Shown here: piece by piece, positions 47,121 to 55,600 of the stretch
Numbering within the stretch: position 1 is the first letter of the stretch
How the letters are laid out: each line of letters begins with the position of its first letter
NCBI GenBank assembly: GCA_964522105.1
Contig: CAZFVA010000010.1
Location: 35,112 to 99,111 of the forward strand
Origin: JAGOFO01 sp964522105
Lineage (GTDB): Bacteria > Myxococcota_A > UBA9042 > DTJE01
Direction: 5' to 3'
Length of the DNA stretch: 64,000 nucleotides
Position numbers and translations under genes: made by a program
Notes under the pieces: generated by a model
What the model was told of the DNA's origin: nothing
The model's input: the letters and a program-made list of their open reading frames with translations, nothing else
The model's database searches: none

Positions 47121-47148
47121 ATGGTACTTCCCGACCGTGGCGTGTCAA
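47121..47148 (-). promoter_or_regulatory. Promoter for nrdJ
   Basis: On the minus strand a perfect TTGACA, 16-base spacer, TACCAT, about 50 bases upstream of the start codon and just downstream of the NrdR-like boxes. Confidence 0.55.
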
Positions 47149-47156
47149 GATTAAAA

Positions 47157-47204
47157 CCACAATATCTGGTAGATAATCGACAGGTAACCCACAATCATTG
47201 GTGT
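47157..47204. promoter_or_regulatory. Tandem NrdR-like boxes upstream of nrdJ
   Basis: CCACAATATCTGGTAG (47157-47172) and CCACAATCATTGGTGT (47189-47204) each resemble the palindromic NrdR consensus ACACWATATATWGWGT, and their starts are 32 bp apart, about three helical turns, the known arrangement for cooperative NrdR binding. They sit 9 bases upstream of the nrdJ -35 element. Confidence 0.6.
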
Positions 47205-47257
47205 TTCGTGCAGTTACAAGAGCTTTTCGACAGGGCACTTTTTCAGGCGGTCCCGGA

Positions 47258-47298
47258 CCATGACATCCGTGACAAAAACCACGACATTTCTGTCATGG
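47258..47298. repeat. Inverted repeat in the nrdJ / sigma-factor divergent region
   Basis: CCATGACA (47258-47265) and TGTCATGG (47291-47298) are exact inverted copies 25 bases apart, with further TGACA/CGACA half-sites between them. It may be an operator or stem. The rest of this 383-base gap (47073-47455) contains the nrdJ promoter, the NrdR-like boxes and a sigma-54-like site; no gene or riboswitch is seen. Confidence 0.45.
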
Positions 47299-47401
47299 TT
47301 TCATGGGTTAAAGACGTGTCATCTAAGGATTTCAAACAGCGAATTCCACAAACCCGACAGAAACATCAATAATTCCAGATGATTAACCCGACGTCACAGC
47401 A

Positions 47402-47418
47402 TTGGCCCACTTTGTGCA
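47402..47418 (+). promoter_or_regulatory. Possible sigma-54-type promoter before the sigma-70 gene
   Basis: TTGGCCCACTTTGTGCA has GG at 47404-47405 and GC at 47416-47417, the exact -24/-12 spacing, with 10 of 14 informative bases matching YTGGCACGRNNNTTGCW. The start would be near 47430. No good sigma-70 promoter is seen in its place. Confidence 0.35.
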
Positions 47419-47455
47419 TTAGATATGTAGCGTGGTTGTGATGTGGAGGTGAATC

Positions 47456-48913
47456 ATGTACGTCGTGAATGAAAACATGAACGCAGGCGCAAACCTGAAT
47501 CTGGACGAATGTCCCGATGACCTGGGCCTCAGAACGCTGTTGATGGACAGTTCAGCAGTATCTGAAATCACTTCCAACGGCATCATGGCCTACCTGAGCC
47601 GAATCGGGGACACACGTCTTCTTTCCAAGATACAGGAACGCTCACTTGCAAAGGCGATTGAAGACGGCGAAAAGGAAAGCTTCCTTTGTATGGTCAGGAT
47701 TCCGTTCTGTCTGGAACACCTGATCGAATTTCCGCACAAACTGTCGTCCGGCGAAGTCTCTTTGATGGATATTTCACTGCTTGACGAAAGCAGCCATGAG
47801 GACTGGACCCCTTCCCTTTCACGTGAACTTGATGATTTTGCTGCAGAAATTGACATAGCGGCGGCACCGGTAAAGAACGGTGGGGACTACGACGAAAACG
47901 TCGTGGCGCTGGACCTTTATCATGCTTACAACAATTTCAAGTTTGGCGCCGGCATCGTAAGACTGGTCCTGCGCAGCCTTCAACAGCAGCTTAATAACCT
48001 GTCCGAGGCCAACTGCGGCCGTTTTGAACCTGATGACGCCGACTCGAGCGCTTTCGGAAGCATTGATATCAACGCACGGATCATTTCCGGCGCGGCGTCA
48101 GCCAAAGCGTCCGAAATGGTTCTTGGTATCCGCGGGGCCAGCCTGGAAGAAGCAGTCGTTGGACTTACCAGGGCCCGCAGTCGCACGGACCGCGCGAAGG
48201 CCAGGATGATCAAAGCCAACCTGCGGTTGGTCGTATCAATCGCCAAAAAGTACATGAACCGCGGCATGCCCCTTCTTGACCTGATTCAAGAAGGAAACAT
48301 CGGGCTGATGAAGGCCGTAAGCAGATTCGACTGGAGACTGGGCCACAAGTTCTCGACATACGCGACCTGGTGGATCAGACAGTCAATTTCCAGAACGCTG
48401 GCGGAACACGGCAAGACGATCCGGGTACCGATCCATCTTATTGAATGTGTGAATAAAGTCCGACGCGCCCGCGCCACTTTAAGGGCCCGGGACAGTGCCG
48501 AACCCGCTATCGAAGAAGTCGCCAGCATGTCCGGATACACGGTCGAGCAGGTTTTACGGGCTGAACGGACTGTCCTGACTTCAGTTTCACTGGAAACTCC
48601 GATCGGCAACGATGACAACAAGTTGATGGATGTCGTTGAAGACACAAACGCAAAAATGCCTTTCGACGAAACGTGCGACGAAGACATGAGCGTATGCATC
48701 CGCAAACTGCTTGCCGGGCTGTCGCCAAAAGAAGAAGTCGTCATCAGGATGCGCTTCGGCATCGGGGCGAAACGCGAACACACGCTCGAGGAAGTCGGCG
48801 AAGCAGTCGGCCTGACACGGGAAAGAGTTCGCCAGATCGAGGTCAAAGCCCTGCAGAAACTTCGCGCCCCTGCAGCCAACCGCGACATGGCAAGCTTCCT
48901 TGTAGATGCATGA
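47456..48913 (+). CDS. RNA polymerase sigma-70 factor (RpoD/SigA-like)
   Basis: GGAGGTG precedes ATG 47456. After a divergent N terminus, region 1.2 is seen at DTRLLSKIQERSLAKAI, a variable non-conserved insert follows, and region 2 is canonical: LVVSIAKKYMNRGMPLLDLI through GLMKAVSRFDW and FSTYATWWIRQSISR. Region 3 continues with GKTIRVPIHLIE and region 4.2 with TLEEVGEAVGLTRERVRQIE and KALQKLR. At 485 residues it is shorter than most primary factors of this group and lacks an obvious acidic region 1.1, so it may be the housekeeping factor or a close group 2 alternative. A strong terminator follows. Confidence 0.9.
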   Translation: MYVVNENMNAGANLNLDECPDDLGLRTLLMDSSAVSEITSNGIMAYLSRIGDTRLLSKIQERSLAKAIEDGEKESFLCMVRIPFCLEHLIEFPHKLSSGEVSLMDISLLDESSHEDWTPSLSRELDDFAAEIDIAAAPVKNGGDYDENVVALDLYHAYNNFKFGAGIVRLVLRSLQQQLNNLSEANCGRFEPDDADSSAFGSIDINARIISGAASAKASEMVLGIRGASLEEAVVGLTRARSRTDRAKARMIKANLRLVVSIAKKYMNRGMPLLDLIQEGNIGLMKAVSRFDWRLGHKFSTYATWWIRQSISRTLAEHGKTIRVPIHLIECVNKVRRARATLRARDSAEPAIEEVASMSGYTVEQVLRAERTVLTSVSLETPIGNDDNKLMDVVEDTNAKMPFDETCDEDMSVCIRKLLAGLSPKEEVVIRMRFGIGAKREHTLEEVGEAVGLTRERVRQIEVKALQKLRAPAANRDMASFLVDA

Positions 48914-48932
48914 CCAGTTGCCCCTTCTTGAT

Positions 48933-48973
48933 ACCGATGCCGGAATCAAAAACAAATTGATTCCGGCTGCGGT
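48933..48973 (+). terminator. Strong terminator hairpin after the sigma factor
   Basis: GCCGGAATCAA and TTGATTCCGGC (48939-48949 and 48957-48967) form a perfect 11-bp stem with a 7-base A-rich loop; ACCG/CGGT extend it after a 2x2 internal loop. There is no T tract. A second, imperfect inverted repeat (GAAATTCAAA / TTTGATTTC) follows at about 48980-49002. Confidence 0.65.
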
Positions 48974-49084
48974 GTCTCTGAAATTCAAAACACTTTGATT
49001 TCCAACCAGATTCAACACAAAAAGCAGTGGCCGGAAAAGTCATGATTTTCAGTGGCGGGGCGACCTGTAAACGCTCCGTTGACA

Positions 49085-49113
49085 TTGACATTTCAGCCTT
49101 TTGCCGTTAACTT
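49085..49113 (+). promoter_or_regulatory. Putative promoter for the lysS-lol-bam operon
   Basis: TTGACA (49085-49090, directly preceded by another TTGACA at 49079), 17-base spacer, TAACTT. The start site would lie about 20 bases before the GTG of lysS. Confidence 0.45.
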
Positions 49114-49140
49114 ACGACGCGTTTTCCCAGGAGAAATAAA

Positions 49141-50709
49141 GTGGCAGACACTATTGAACCAACGGAACAGCCGGAACATACCGAACACGCACTTATCCAG
49201 CAGCGCCTTGACAAGCTTGTGAAGCTTCAGGAAGTCGACGGGATGACATATCCCAACGATTTCAAAGTTTCCGATTGCGTTTCAGATATCCGTGCGAAGG
49301 GCGAGCCTCTTGATGGCGAAGCCCTGGAAGCCACGCCGATTACAGTTTGCCTGGCCGGCCGTGCCATGGCGGTGAACTCGTTCGGCAAAGCTGCGTTCAT
49401 ACGCATCAGGGACAGATCAGGCACGATTCAGGCGTATGTCCGCAGTGACCACATCGACGAAGACTCGTTCAAACGCTTCAAGCTGACAGACATCGGCGAC
49501 ATCATCGGTATTGAAGGAACACTTTTCAGGACCAGAACCGGCGAACTTACAGTCAAGGCAACGTCATACAGACTGCTGTCCAAGTCTCAGCTCCCGCTGC
49601 CTGAAAAATTCCACGGCCTGCAGGATGCCGAACTTCGCCAGCGCATGCGTTATGTTGACCTGATAATGAACGAAGAGTCGCGCGAAGTTTTCAAGACGCG
49701 CATCAAAATCCTTAAATATATCAGGAAGTATCTGGACGACCGCGACTTCCTTGAAGTCGAAACGCCGATGATGCACCCGATCCTGGGCGGCGCGAACGCA
49801 AGGCCGTTTGTGACCCACCACAACACGCTGGACATGGACCTGTACATGAGGATCGCGCCTGAGCTTTATCTGAAGCGTCTGGTCGTCGGCGGTTTTGATC
49901 GCGTATATGAAATGAACCGCAACTTCAGGAATGAAGGCTTTTCCAACCGCCACAATCCTGAATTCACGATGATCGAGCTGTATCAGGCGTACGCGACCTA
50001 TGAAGACATGATGGACATGACGGAAGACCTGTTCAGGTCGCTGGCCACTGACATCATCGGAAAGACTGTTGTCACCTTCCGTGGACACGAGATTGACCTT
50101 GGCAAGCCGTTCATAAGGCTTTCAATCTGTGACAGCCTGCGCCAGTACTGCCACGCCCCCGAAGAAGTTTTCACAAACCACACGGCTGCGTACGAATTCG
50201 GCAGGAAGAACGGCGCGGACAAAGGTATCGCCGACATCATCATGAAGAAGTATGCCGACACGGTCGGCGACCCGACTGAATCGCGCAACTGCGCACTTGA
50301 AATCTGCATGCTGGTTTTTGAAGAAAAAGTTGAACATCACCTTGTTCAGCCGACGTTCATAACTGATTTCCCGGCCGCGATGTCACCGCTGTCCCGCAGA
50401 AAGGACTCGGACCCGACCCTGGTCGACAGATTCGAGCTGTATGTCGCATGCAACGAAATGGCTAACGCATTTTCCGAGCTTAACGACCCGCAGGACCAGG
50501 AATCACGGTTCCAGGGCCAGATGGTTGCGAAGGCGGCCGGCGACCAGGAAACGATGGAATACGACGAAGACTACATCCGCGCTTTGAAATACGGACTCCC
50601 CCCGACTGCCGGTGAAGGAATTGGCGTCGATCGCCTGACAATGCTTCTGACCGGAACTGACAGCATCAGGGACGTCATCCTTTTCCCGATGCTTCGACCC
50701 GAAAAATGA
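49141..50709 (+). CDS. lysS: Lysyl-tRNA synthetase (class II)
   Basis: Charges tRNA-Lys. GTG start after AGGAG. The N-terminal OB-fold (VCLAGRAMAVNSFGKAAFIRI and IQAYV) binds the anticodon; class II motifs follow: VETPMMHPILGGANARPF, FRNEGFSNRHNPEFTMIE (motif 2) and GEGIGVDRLTMLLT (motif 3). At 522 residues it is normal. It heads a probable operon with LolC/E, lolD and bamA, an arrangement also seen in other deltaproteobacterial-type genomes. Confidence 0.97.
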   Translation: MADTIEPTEQPEHTEHALIQQRLDKLVKLQEVDGMTYPNDFKVSDCVSDIRAKGEPLDGEALEATPITVCLAGRAMAVNSFGKAAFIRIRDRSGTIQAYVRSDHIDEDSFKRFKLTDIGDIIGIEGTLFRTRTGELTVKATSYRLLSKSQLPLPEKFHGLQDAELRQRMRYVDLIMNEESREVFKTRIKILKYIRKYLDDRDFLEVETPMMHPILGGANARPFVTHHNTLDMDLYMRIAPELYLKRLVVGGFDRVYEMNRNFRNEGFSNRHNPEFTMIELYQAYATYEDMMDMTEDLFRSLATDIIGKTVVTFRGHEIDLGKPFIRLSICDSLRQYCHAPEEVFTNHTAAYEFGRKNGADKGIADIIMKKYADTVGDPTESRNCALEICMLVFEEKVEHHLVQPTFITDFPAAMSPLSRRKDSDPTLVDRFELYVACNEMANAFSELNDPQDQESRFQGQMVAKAAGDQETMEYDEDYIRALKYGLPPTAGEGIGVDRLTMLLTGTDSIRDVILFPMLRPEK

Positions 50710-50783
50710 ACCGACCGGCTTGATGACCGCGGGCAGGCGCCCGACCTTGTAGAAACCCGGGTTCGCACAACCGGCAGGACAAT

Positions 50784-52457
50784 ATGTTCGAAGATGTCCT
50801 TAAAATCGTCGACAGCACGATAGGGTACATACTGCCGGCAGCCCAACTGATCGGGGTCATAGTTGCGTCAATTCTGCTTACCGCCGTCCTTGTCGGGGCG
50901 TTCGTACGGATTCTGAAGCATGTGTCAGAGCGTGGTCACGTCAAATCCTGGAAGTTGATGCTTGCGCTGCGTTTTCTGCTTGGATTCAAAGAAGAAAAGC
51001 TTACCTGGTTCCGGCGGCTGATCCCTGTGGCAGGCCAGAATTTCATAGCCATGACGGGGACGGCAATCGGCGTCTGGGCCTTGATCGTCGTCCTTTCAGT
51101 AATGAGCGGGTTCGAAAACGACCTGAAAGAAAAGATCATCAGGTACAACCCGCATATCACGATTGAAAGATGCGCACAGGCCGCCAACGACTTCGAGGAC
51201 GCCGGCAACTGCGCCGATCTGGTCGAAAAAATCAGGAAAATCGACGGGATAACTCAGGCGGAATCCTATATTCACGGCGAAGCCATGATTGCTTCGTCAA
51301 CAAACATGGGACCGGGAACAACGGTACGCGGGATCGAGGAAGGCGGGGCGCTGGAGCAGTTCTGGCTTGGGGATTCAACGACCGCAGGTGCGCGGAATGC
51401 CATTGCCCATCCTGAACTTGTGATGTCGGACCGCGACCTCGGATTCAAGTCGGCTGCGGCAGCGGCAGACGAAACGGCACCAGACGCGGAAACAGCAGCG
51501 GCAGACGAAACGGCAGCGGCAGACGAAACGGCAGAGCCTGCGGGCATGGCCGGGACAGCGGCAGAGGCAGCGCCAGAGGCGGCGGCAGAGGCAGCGCCAG
51601 AGGCGGCGGCAACAGTTAAGACCGTTAATGTTCCTTCAATAATTGAATCAACCGATCAGGTGCGTATCAGACCGGGGATCCTGCTGGGCATAGAGCTGGC
51701 GCGAAGCCTGGGCGTCGCCGACGGGGACGAAGTCATGGTAATTGTGCCTGACGGCGATGTCGGCCCGACAGGCGTCAAGCCGGCGACCCGCACATTCAGG
51801 GTTGCGGGCACGTTCATGAGCGGCCTGTACGAATACGACCTGAAAACGGCGTTCGTCCTGAAAGACGAAGGCAAAAACCTTTTCTTCACATCCAATCCGG
51901 AAAGAATCGCCATGATGGTTTCGGACATGAACCGTCTGGACCAGATCGCGGAAGCGGTCGGCGGCGTCGTCACTGATATTCCGGCTGCGCGGGTCAGAAC
52001 GGTGGCCCAGACGAACCGCTCCCTGTTTTCAGCCTTGATGGTCGAGCGCATCGCGATGTTCCTGGTACTTGGCCTGGTCATCCTGGTCGCCGCATTCAAC
52101 GTGTTCGGATCGCTTCTGCTTATAACCATGGAAAAGACGCGCGACATTGCAGTACTGCGCAGCATGGGCGTCACAAGGGGCGGAATCAGGGCAGTTTATT
52201 TCATGATTGGAAGCACTATCGGCCTGACCGGTACGATTTCCGGGGTCCTTCTTGGTCTTGGTACTTGTTTTTATATCAAAACTGCGGGAATAAAGCTTCC
52301 GTCAGAGTATTACCTTGATAGACTTCCTGTCAGCGTAAGTTCGCTGGATGTGATACTGGTTGCAGTTGCGGCCCTGGGTGCCGCTCTGATTGCGACAATT
52401 TACCCGACTTCGGCTGTGGCATCGGTCAGTCCGTCGGATGGACTTAGAAACGACTAG
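50784..52457 (+). CDS. Lipoprotein-releasing ABC transporter permease, LolC/LolE (LolF) family
   Basis: Inner-membrane permease that extracts mature lipoproteins and hands them to the periplasmic carrier. Four core helices are visible: near GTAIGVWALIVVLSVMSGF, FLVLGLVILVAAFNVFGSL, FMIGSTIGLTGTISGVLLGL and VILVAVAALGAALIATIYPTS, plus an extra N-terminal helix (AAQLIGVIVASILLTAVLVG) not usual in E. coli LolC/E. MEKTRDIAVLRSMGVT is the cytoplasmic FtsX-type motif. The periplasmic domain contains an Ala/Asp/Glu-rich repetitive insert (about residues 226-276). Being single, it may work as a homodimer with LolD. Stop lies 8 bases before lolD. Confidence 0.9.
   Translation: MFEDVLKIVDSTIGYILPAAQLIGVIVASILLTAVLVGAFVRILKHVSERGHVKSWKLMLALRFLLGFKEEKLTWFRRLIPVAGQNFIAMTGTAIGVWALIVVLSVMSGFENDLKEKIIRYNPHITIERCAQAANDFEDAGNCADLVEKIRKIDGITQAESYIHGEAMIASSTNMGPGTTVRGIEEGGALEQFWLGDSTTAGARNAIAHPELVMSDRDLGFKSAAAAADETAPDAETAAADETAAADETAEPAGMAGTAAEAAPEAAAEAAPEAAATVKTVNVPSIIESTDQVRIRPGILLGIELARSLGVADGDEVMVIVPDGDVGPTGVKPATRTFRVAGTFMSGLYEYDLKTAFVLKDEGKNLFFTSNPERIAMMVSDMNRLDQIAEAVGGVVTDIPAARVRTVAQTNRSLFSALMVERIAMFLVLGLVILVAAFNVFGSLLLITMEKTRDIAVLRSMGVTRGGIRAVYFMIGSTIGLTGTISGVLLGLGTCFYIKTAGIKLPSEYYLDRLPVSVSSLDVILVAVAALGAALIATIYPTSAVASVSPSDGLRND
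51462..51609 (+). repeat. Short tandem repeats inside the LolC/E periplasmic loop
   Basis: GCGGCAGACGAAACGGCA occurs at 51462, 51498 and 51516; a 21-base unit beginning GCGGCAGAGGCAGCG occurs at 51558 and 51582 (24-base period). They encode ADETAA and EAAPEAA-type low-complexity protein and could vary in copy number by slippage. Confidence 0.75.
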
Positions 52458-52465
52458 GTGGTTTA

Positions 52466-53176
52466 GTGGTGGATAACCCCGTGATTGAACATCCGCTTCT
52501 GTCAGCAAAAAACCTGGTAAGAAAGTTTACCCACGGTGGACGTGAAATTAATGTTCTGCGCGGGCTGAACCTTGACATAGCGCACCGCGAAATGACCGCA
52601 ATCGTTGGCAAATCAGGCGTTGGTAAAAGCACGCTGCTTCATATTCTGGGAACAATTGACCGACCGGACAGCGGAAATCTGGAATTTGATGGAATTAACG
52701 TGTTTTCGCTGTCAGAACCGCAACTTGCGGCCTTCAGAAACACCAAGATCGGCTTCATCTTTCAGTTCCACCATCTTCTGCCTGAATTCTCGGCGTTGGA
52801 AAACGTGATGATTCCGGCGATAATCGGCGGACTTCCGCGGCGAGATGCACACGACATGGCATCCGAGCTGCTGAATACTGTTGGTCTGGGTCCGCGGATT
52901 TCACACCGTCCGGCCGAGCTTTCAGGCGGCGAGCAGCAGCGGGTTGCGCTTGCACGCGCACTGGTGATGCGGCCAAGGTTGATTATTGCAGACGAACCGA
53001 CCGGAAATCTTGACGACTCGACCAGTGAAGAGGTCCACAACCTCTTTTTAGAAGTCAACAGGCAGTTCGGCGTGGCGTTTCTTGTGGCTACACATAACAT
53101 GAGGCTGGCCGGGCGAATGCACAGGATTTTAAGACTGGAAGAAGGAACAGTCCATCCGGTGGAGGACTGCGTTTGA
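52466..53176 (+). CDS. lolD: Lipoprotein-releasing ABC transporter ATPase LolD
   Basis: ATP-binding subunit driving the LolC/E permease. GTG codons at 52466 and 52469 follow AGGTGG; the second has better spacing. Motifs: Walker A GKSGVGKST, Q loop FIFQFHHLLPEF, signature ELSGGEQQRVALARAL, Walker B LIIADEPTGNLD, and a His switch in VATHNM. FHHLLPEFSALENVMIP is typical of LolD. It overlaps bamA by four bases (TTGA). Confidence 0.95.
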   Translation: MVDNPVIEHPLLSAKNLVRKFTHGGREINVLRGLNLDIAHREMTAIVGKSGVGKSTLLHILGTIDRPDSGNLEFDGINVFSLSEPQLAAFRNTKIGFIFQFHHLLPEFSALENVMIPAIIGGLPRRDAHDMASELLNTVGLGPRISHRPAELSGGEQQRVALARALVMRPRLIIADEPTGNLDDSTSEEVHNLFLEVNRQFGVAFLVATHNMRLAGRMHRILRLEEGTVHPVEDCV

Positions 53177-55587
53177 AGAGTTTCCTGGTCAGTACAGCGT
53201 TAGTTTTTACAGTGCTCTGCTGCAGTTTCGCCCAGGCTCAGGTACCGGACGAAGACGAAGCATCGGTTGCGATACCTGACGAATTCATTGACGATGCCGA
53301 CGAAGACACAGTTGCCGACGCAGCAAAATCCAACACCGACAGCCAGACTATTGCCGAGATCAAGTTCGAAGGGCTGATGCGCATCGACCGCGACACGGCT
53401 TACACCCGAATCAAGTCGGCCGTAAATTCACCGCTTGACCCGGAACGTGTTTCCAAAGATATACGGTCCCTTTTCAAGACCGCCGCATTCAAAGACATTG
53501 AGGCCCGCGTTGTCCCCGGTCGCGAAGGCGTGACGCTGATATTCAAAGTTGTTGAATATCCGGCAGTTGCAGCCGTCCGAATTGAAGGCAACAAGAAGAT
53601 CGACAAAGACAAACTGAAAGACAAAATCACTGTGCGCGAGTCGTCCATCCTGGACATGCGCAAAGTCGAAGGTTCTGTCGAAGCCATCAAGGCGCACTAC
53701 GTCGAAGAAGGCTATTTTCTGGCCGAAGTGTCTTACCGCCTTGATCAGAAACCGGAAAACGTCGTCGATGTAATATTCGTCATCCGCGAACATGCCAAGG
53801 TCAAGGTCCGGGCCATAGAAATCCTTGGAAACAACAAACTGTCTGACAAGGAACTGAAACAGTTCATGCAGACTCAGGAAGGCAACCTGCTTTCCTTCGT
53901 GTCCAACAAGGGAACCTTTTCCAAAGAAAACCTTGACATGGACATGCGGCGACTTGAATTCTATTACAATACGAAGGGTTACGCTGAAGTTCGCATCGAA
54001 GAACCTGTCATAATGCTGTCTCGCGACAGAAAACATATCGCCATCACAATTACCGTTCACGAAGGTCGGCAGTACAAGGTCGGCAAGGTCGACATCGGCG
54101 GCGACGTAGAGCTGAAGAATGAAAAAGGCGAAATCATCTTTGAAAAAGAAAAGATGATGAAGAAGCTGCTGCTGAAGACCGGTGACATATTCAACGCTGA
54201 AAACGTCCAGAAAGACGCGATGGCGCTGATGAACCAGTACAAGGATCAGGGATTCGCGTTCGCGACTGTGGGCAACACGACGAACATGAACCAGGTCGCG
54301 CTGCTGCTTGACTTCACATACATCATCCAGAAAGGCGTCAAGGCGCGGGTCGTCAGAATTGACATCACGGGCAATGAAGGGACGCGCGACTGGACTATAC
54401 GCCGCGAACTGCGGATCTACGAAGGTGACCTGTTCAGCGAAACCGAAATGAAACGATCGGAAGCCAGGATTAAACGCCTTGGTTTCTTTGAAGAAGTCGA
54501 GATCGCGCCGAAACAGGGTGACGCCACTGATGAAGTTATCCTGACCGTCAAGGTCAAGGAACGTCAGACCGGGGCATTCTCGGTCGGTGCCGGATTCTCG
54601 TCAGTTGAAAACTTCCTGTTCCAGGCACAGGTTTCGAAGCAGAACTTCCTGGGCCGCGGTCAGACGCTGCGCCTGGAAGCAAGCCTTTCAAGCCTTCGGA
54701 AGTACTTCGTATTTTCGTTCGACGACCCGTATTTCTTTGATACCGACTGGACTTTCGGGTTCTCGGCGTACAACAGGGACTACGTCAATTACACGTACAA
54801 CGAAACGTCGACCGGCCTGAATCTTACGATTGGACGCAGATTTGCTGACTACTTCTCGATCGCAATGACTTACAAACTGGAAACGGTTGACGTCAAGGCT
54901 GGCGGTCAGGAAGACTTCTTCAACGTCCCGGTCGCCAACATGAACCTTAACGGGCTGACAAGCTCGCTGATGGTTACAGCCGCGTTCGACAACCGCGACG
55001 ACCGCATGTTCCCGACGAAAGGCAACCTGACTTCGCTGAGCATGGAGTGGGCCGGTTCCGAAATCGGGTCCAGTTTCGAGTACATCAGGCTGCGCGCAAG
55101 CACGAAACAGTACTTCCCCCTGTTCCTGGGCGCGGTTGGTAAAGTCTCGCTGCGGTACGGATACATCTTCAACCCGAAGGGCGACCCGGTACCGATCTTC
55201 CAGCGTTTCCAGTGCGGCGGCATCTTCTCGATCCGTGGTTACGAGCAGGCTTCCCTGGGGCCGCAAATCCCTGTCGGTGCCAGCCGCGATCCGGCGTCGT
55301 CTCTGTCGTACTTTACGATTGGCGGCAACAAGGAACTGGTCTTCAACTTCGAAGTCGAGTTCCCGATTCTGAAAGCGATGGGCATCAAGGGCGTCGTGTT
55401 CTTTGACGCCGGAAATGCGTTTGACGACACAGAATACCCGAACCCGCTGAACTTCCAGTTCGCCGCCGGTCTTGGAATTCGGTGGTGGTCACCGATCGGC
55501 CCGCTCAGGTTTGAGTGGGGCTTCCCGATCAACCCGCGCAAAGGCGATCCGCCGGTCGTGTTCGAATTCAACATCGGCGCATTCTAA
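53173..55587 (+). CDS. bamA: Outer-membrane protein assembly factor BamA
   Basis: Inserts beta-barrel proteins in the outer membrane. TTG start 7 bases after GGAGG, overlapping the lolD stop. A signal peptide ends FAQAQ, an acidic stretch follows, then five POTRA domains over about residues 55-440 (IAEIKFEGLMRIDRD; VKVRAIEILGNNKLSDKEL; VRIDITGNEGTRDWTIRREL) and an Omp85 barrel to residue 804 with FSVGAGFSSVENF, GGIFSIRGYEQ (the RGxxx motif of strand 6 loop) and GPLRFEWGFPIN, ending FEFNIGAF. Length is typical. Confidence 0.97.
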   Translation: MKSFLVSTALVFTVLCCSFAQAQVPDEDEASVAIPDEFIDDADEDTVADAAKSNTDSQTIAEIKFEGLMRIDRDTAYTRIKSAVNSPLDPERVSKDIRSLFKTAAFKDIEARVVPGREGVTLIFKVVEYPAVAAVRIEGNKKIDKDKLKDKITVRESSILDMRKVEGSVEAIKAHYVEEGYFLAEVSYRLDQKPENVVDVIFVIREHAKVKVRAIEILGNNKLSDKELKQFMQTQEGNLLSFVSNKGTFSKENLDMDMRRLEFYYNTKGYAEVRIEEPVIMLSRDRKHIAITITVHEGRQYKVGKVDIGGDVELKNEKGEIIFEKEKMMKKLLLKTGDIFNAENVQKDAMALMNQYKDQGFAFATVGNTTNMNQVALLLDFTYIIQKGVKARVVRIDITGNEGTRDWTIRRELRIYEGDLFSETEMKRSEARIKRLGFFEEVEIAPKQGDATDEVILTVKVKERQTGAFSVGAGFSSVENFLFQAQVSKQNFLGRGQTLRLEASLSSLRKYFVFSFDDPYFFDTDWTFGFSAYNRDYVNYTYNETSTGLNLTIGRRFADYFSIAMTYKLETVDVKAGGQEDFFNVPVANMNLNGLTSSLMVTAAFDNRDDRMFPTKGNLTSLSMEWAGSEIGSSFEYIRLRASTKQYFPLFLGAVGKVSLRYGYIFNPKGDPVPIFQRFQCGGIFSIRGYEQASLGPQIPVGASRDPASSLSYFTIGGNKELVFNFEVEFPILKAMGIKGVVFFDAGNAFDDTEYPNPLNFQFAAGLGIRWWSPIGPLRFEWGFPINPRKGDPPVVFEFNIGAF

Positions 55588-55600
55588 GGTCCGGTCTGAT

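Noticed and set aside
47073..47455. Possible cobalamin riboswitch for the B12-dependent reductase
   Set aside because: No B12-box-like conserved core is visible; B12 riboswitches usually control synthesis and transport genes or a B12-independent alternative.
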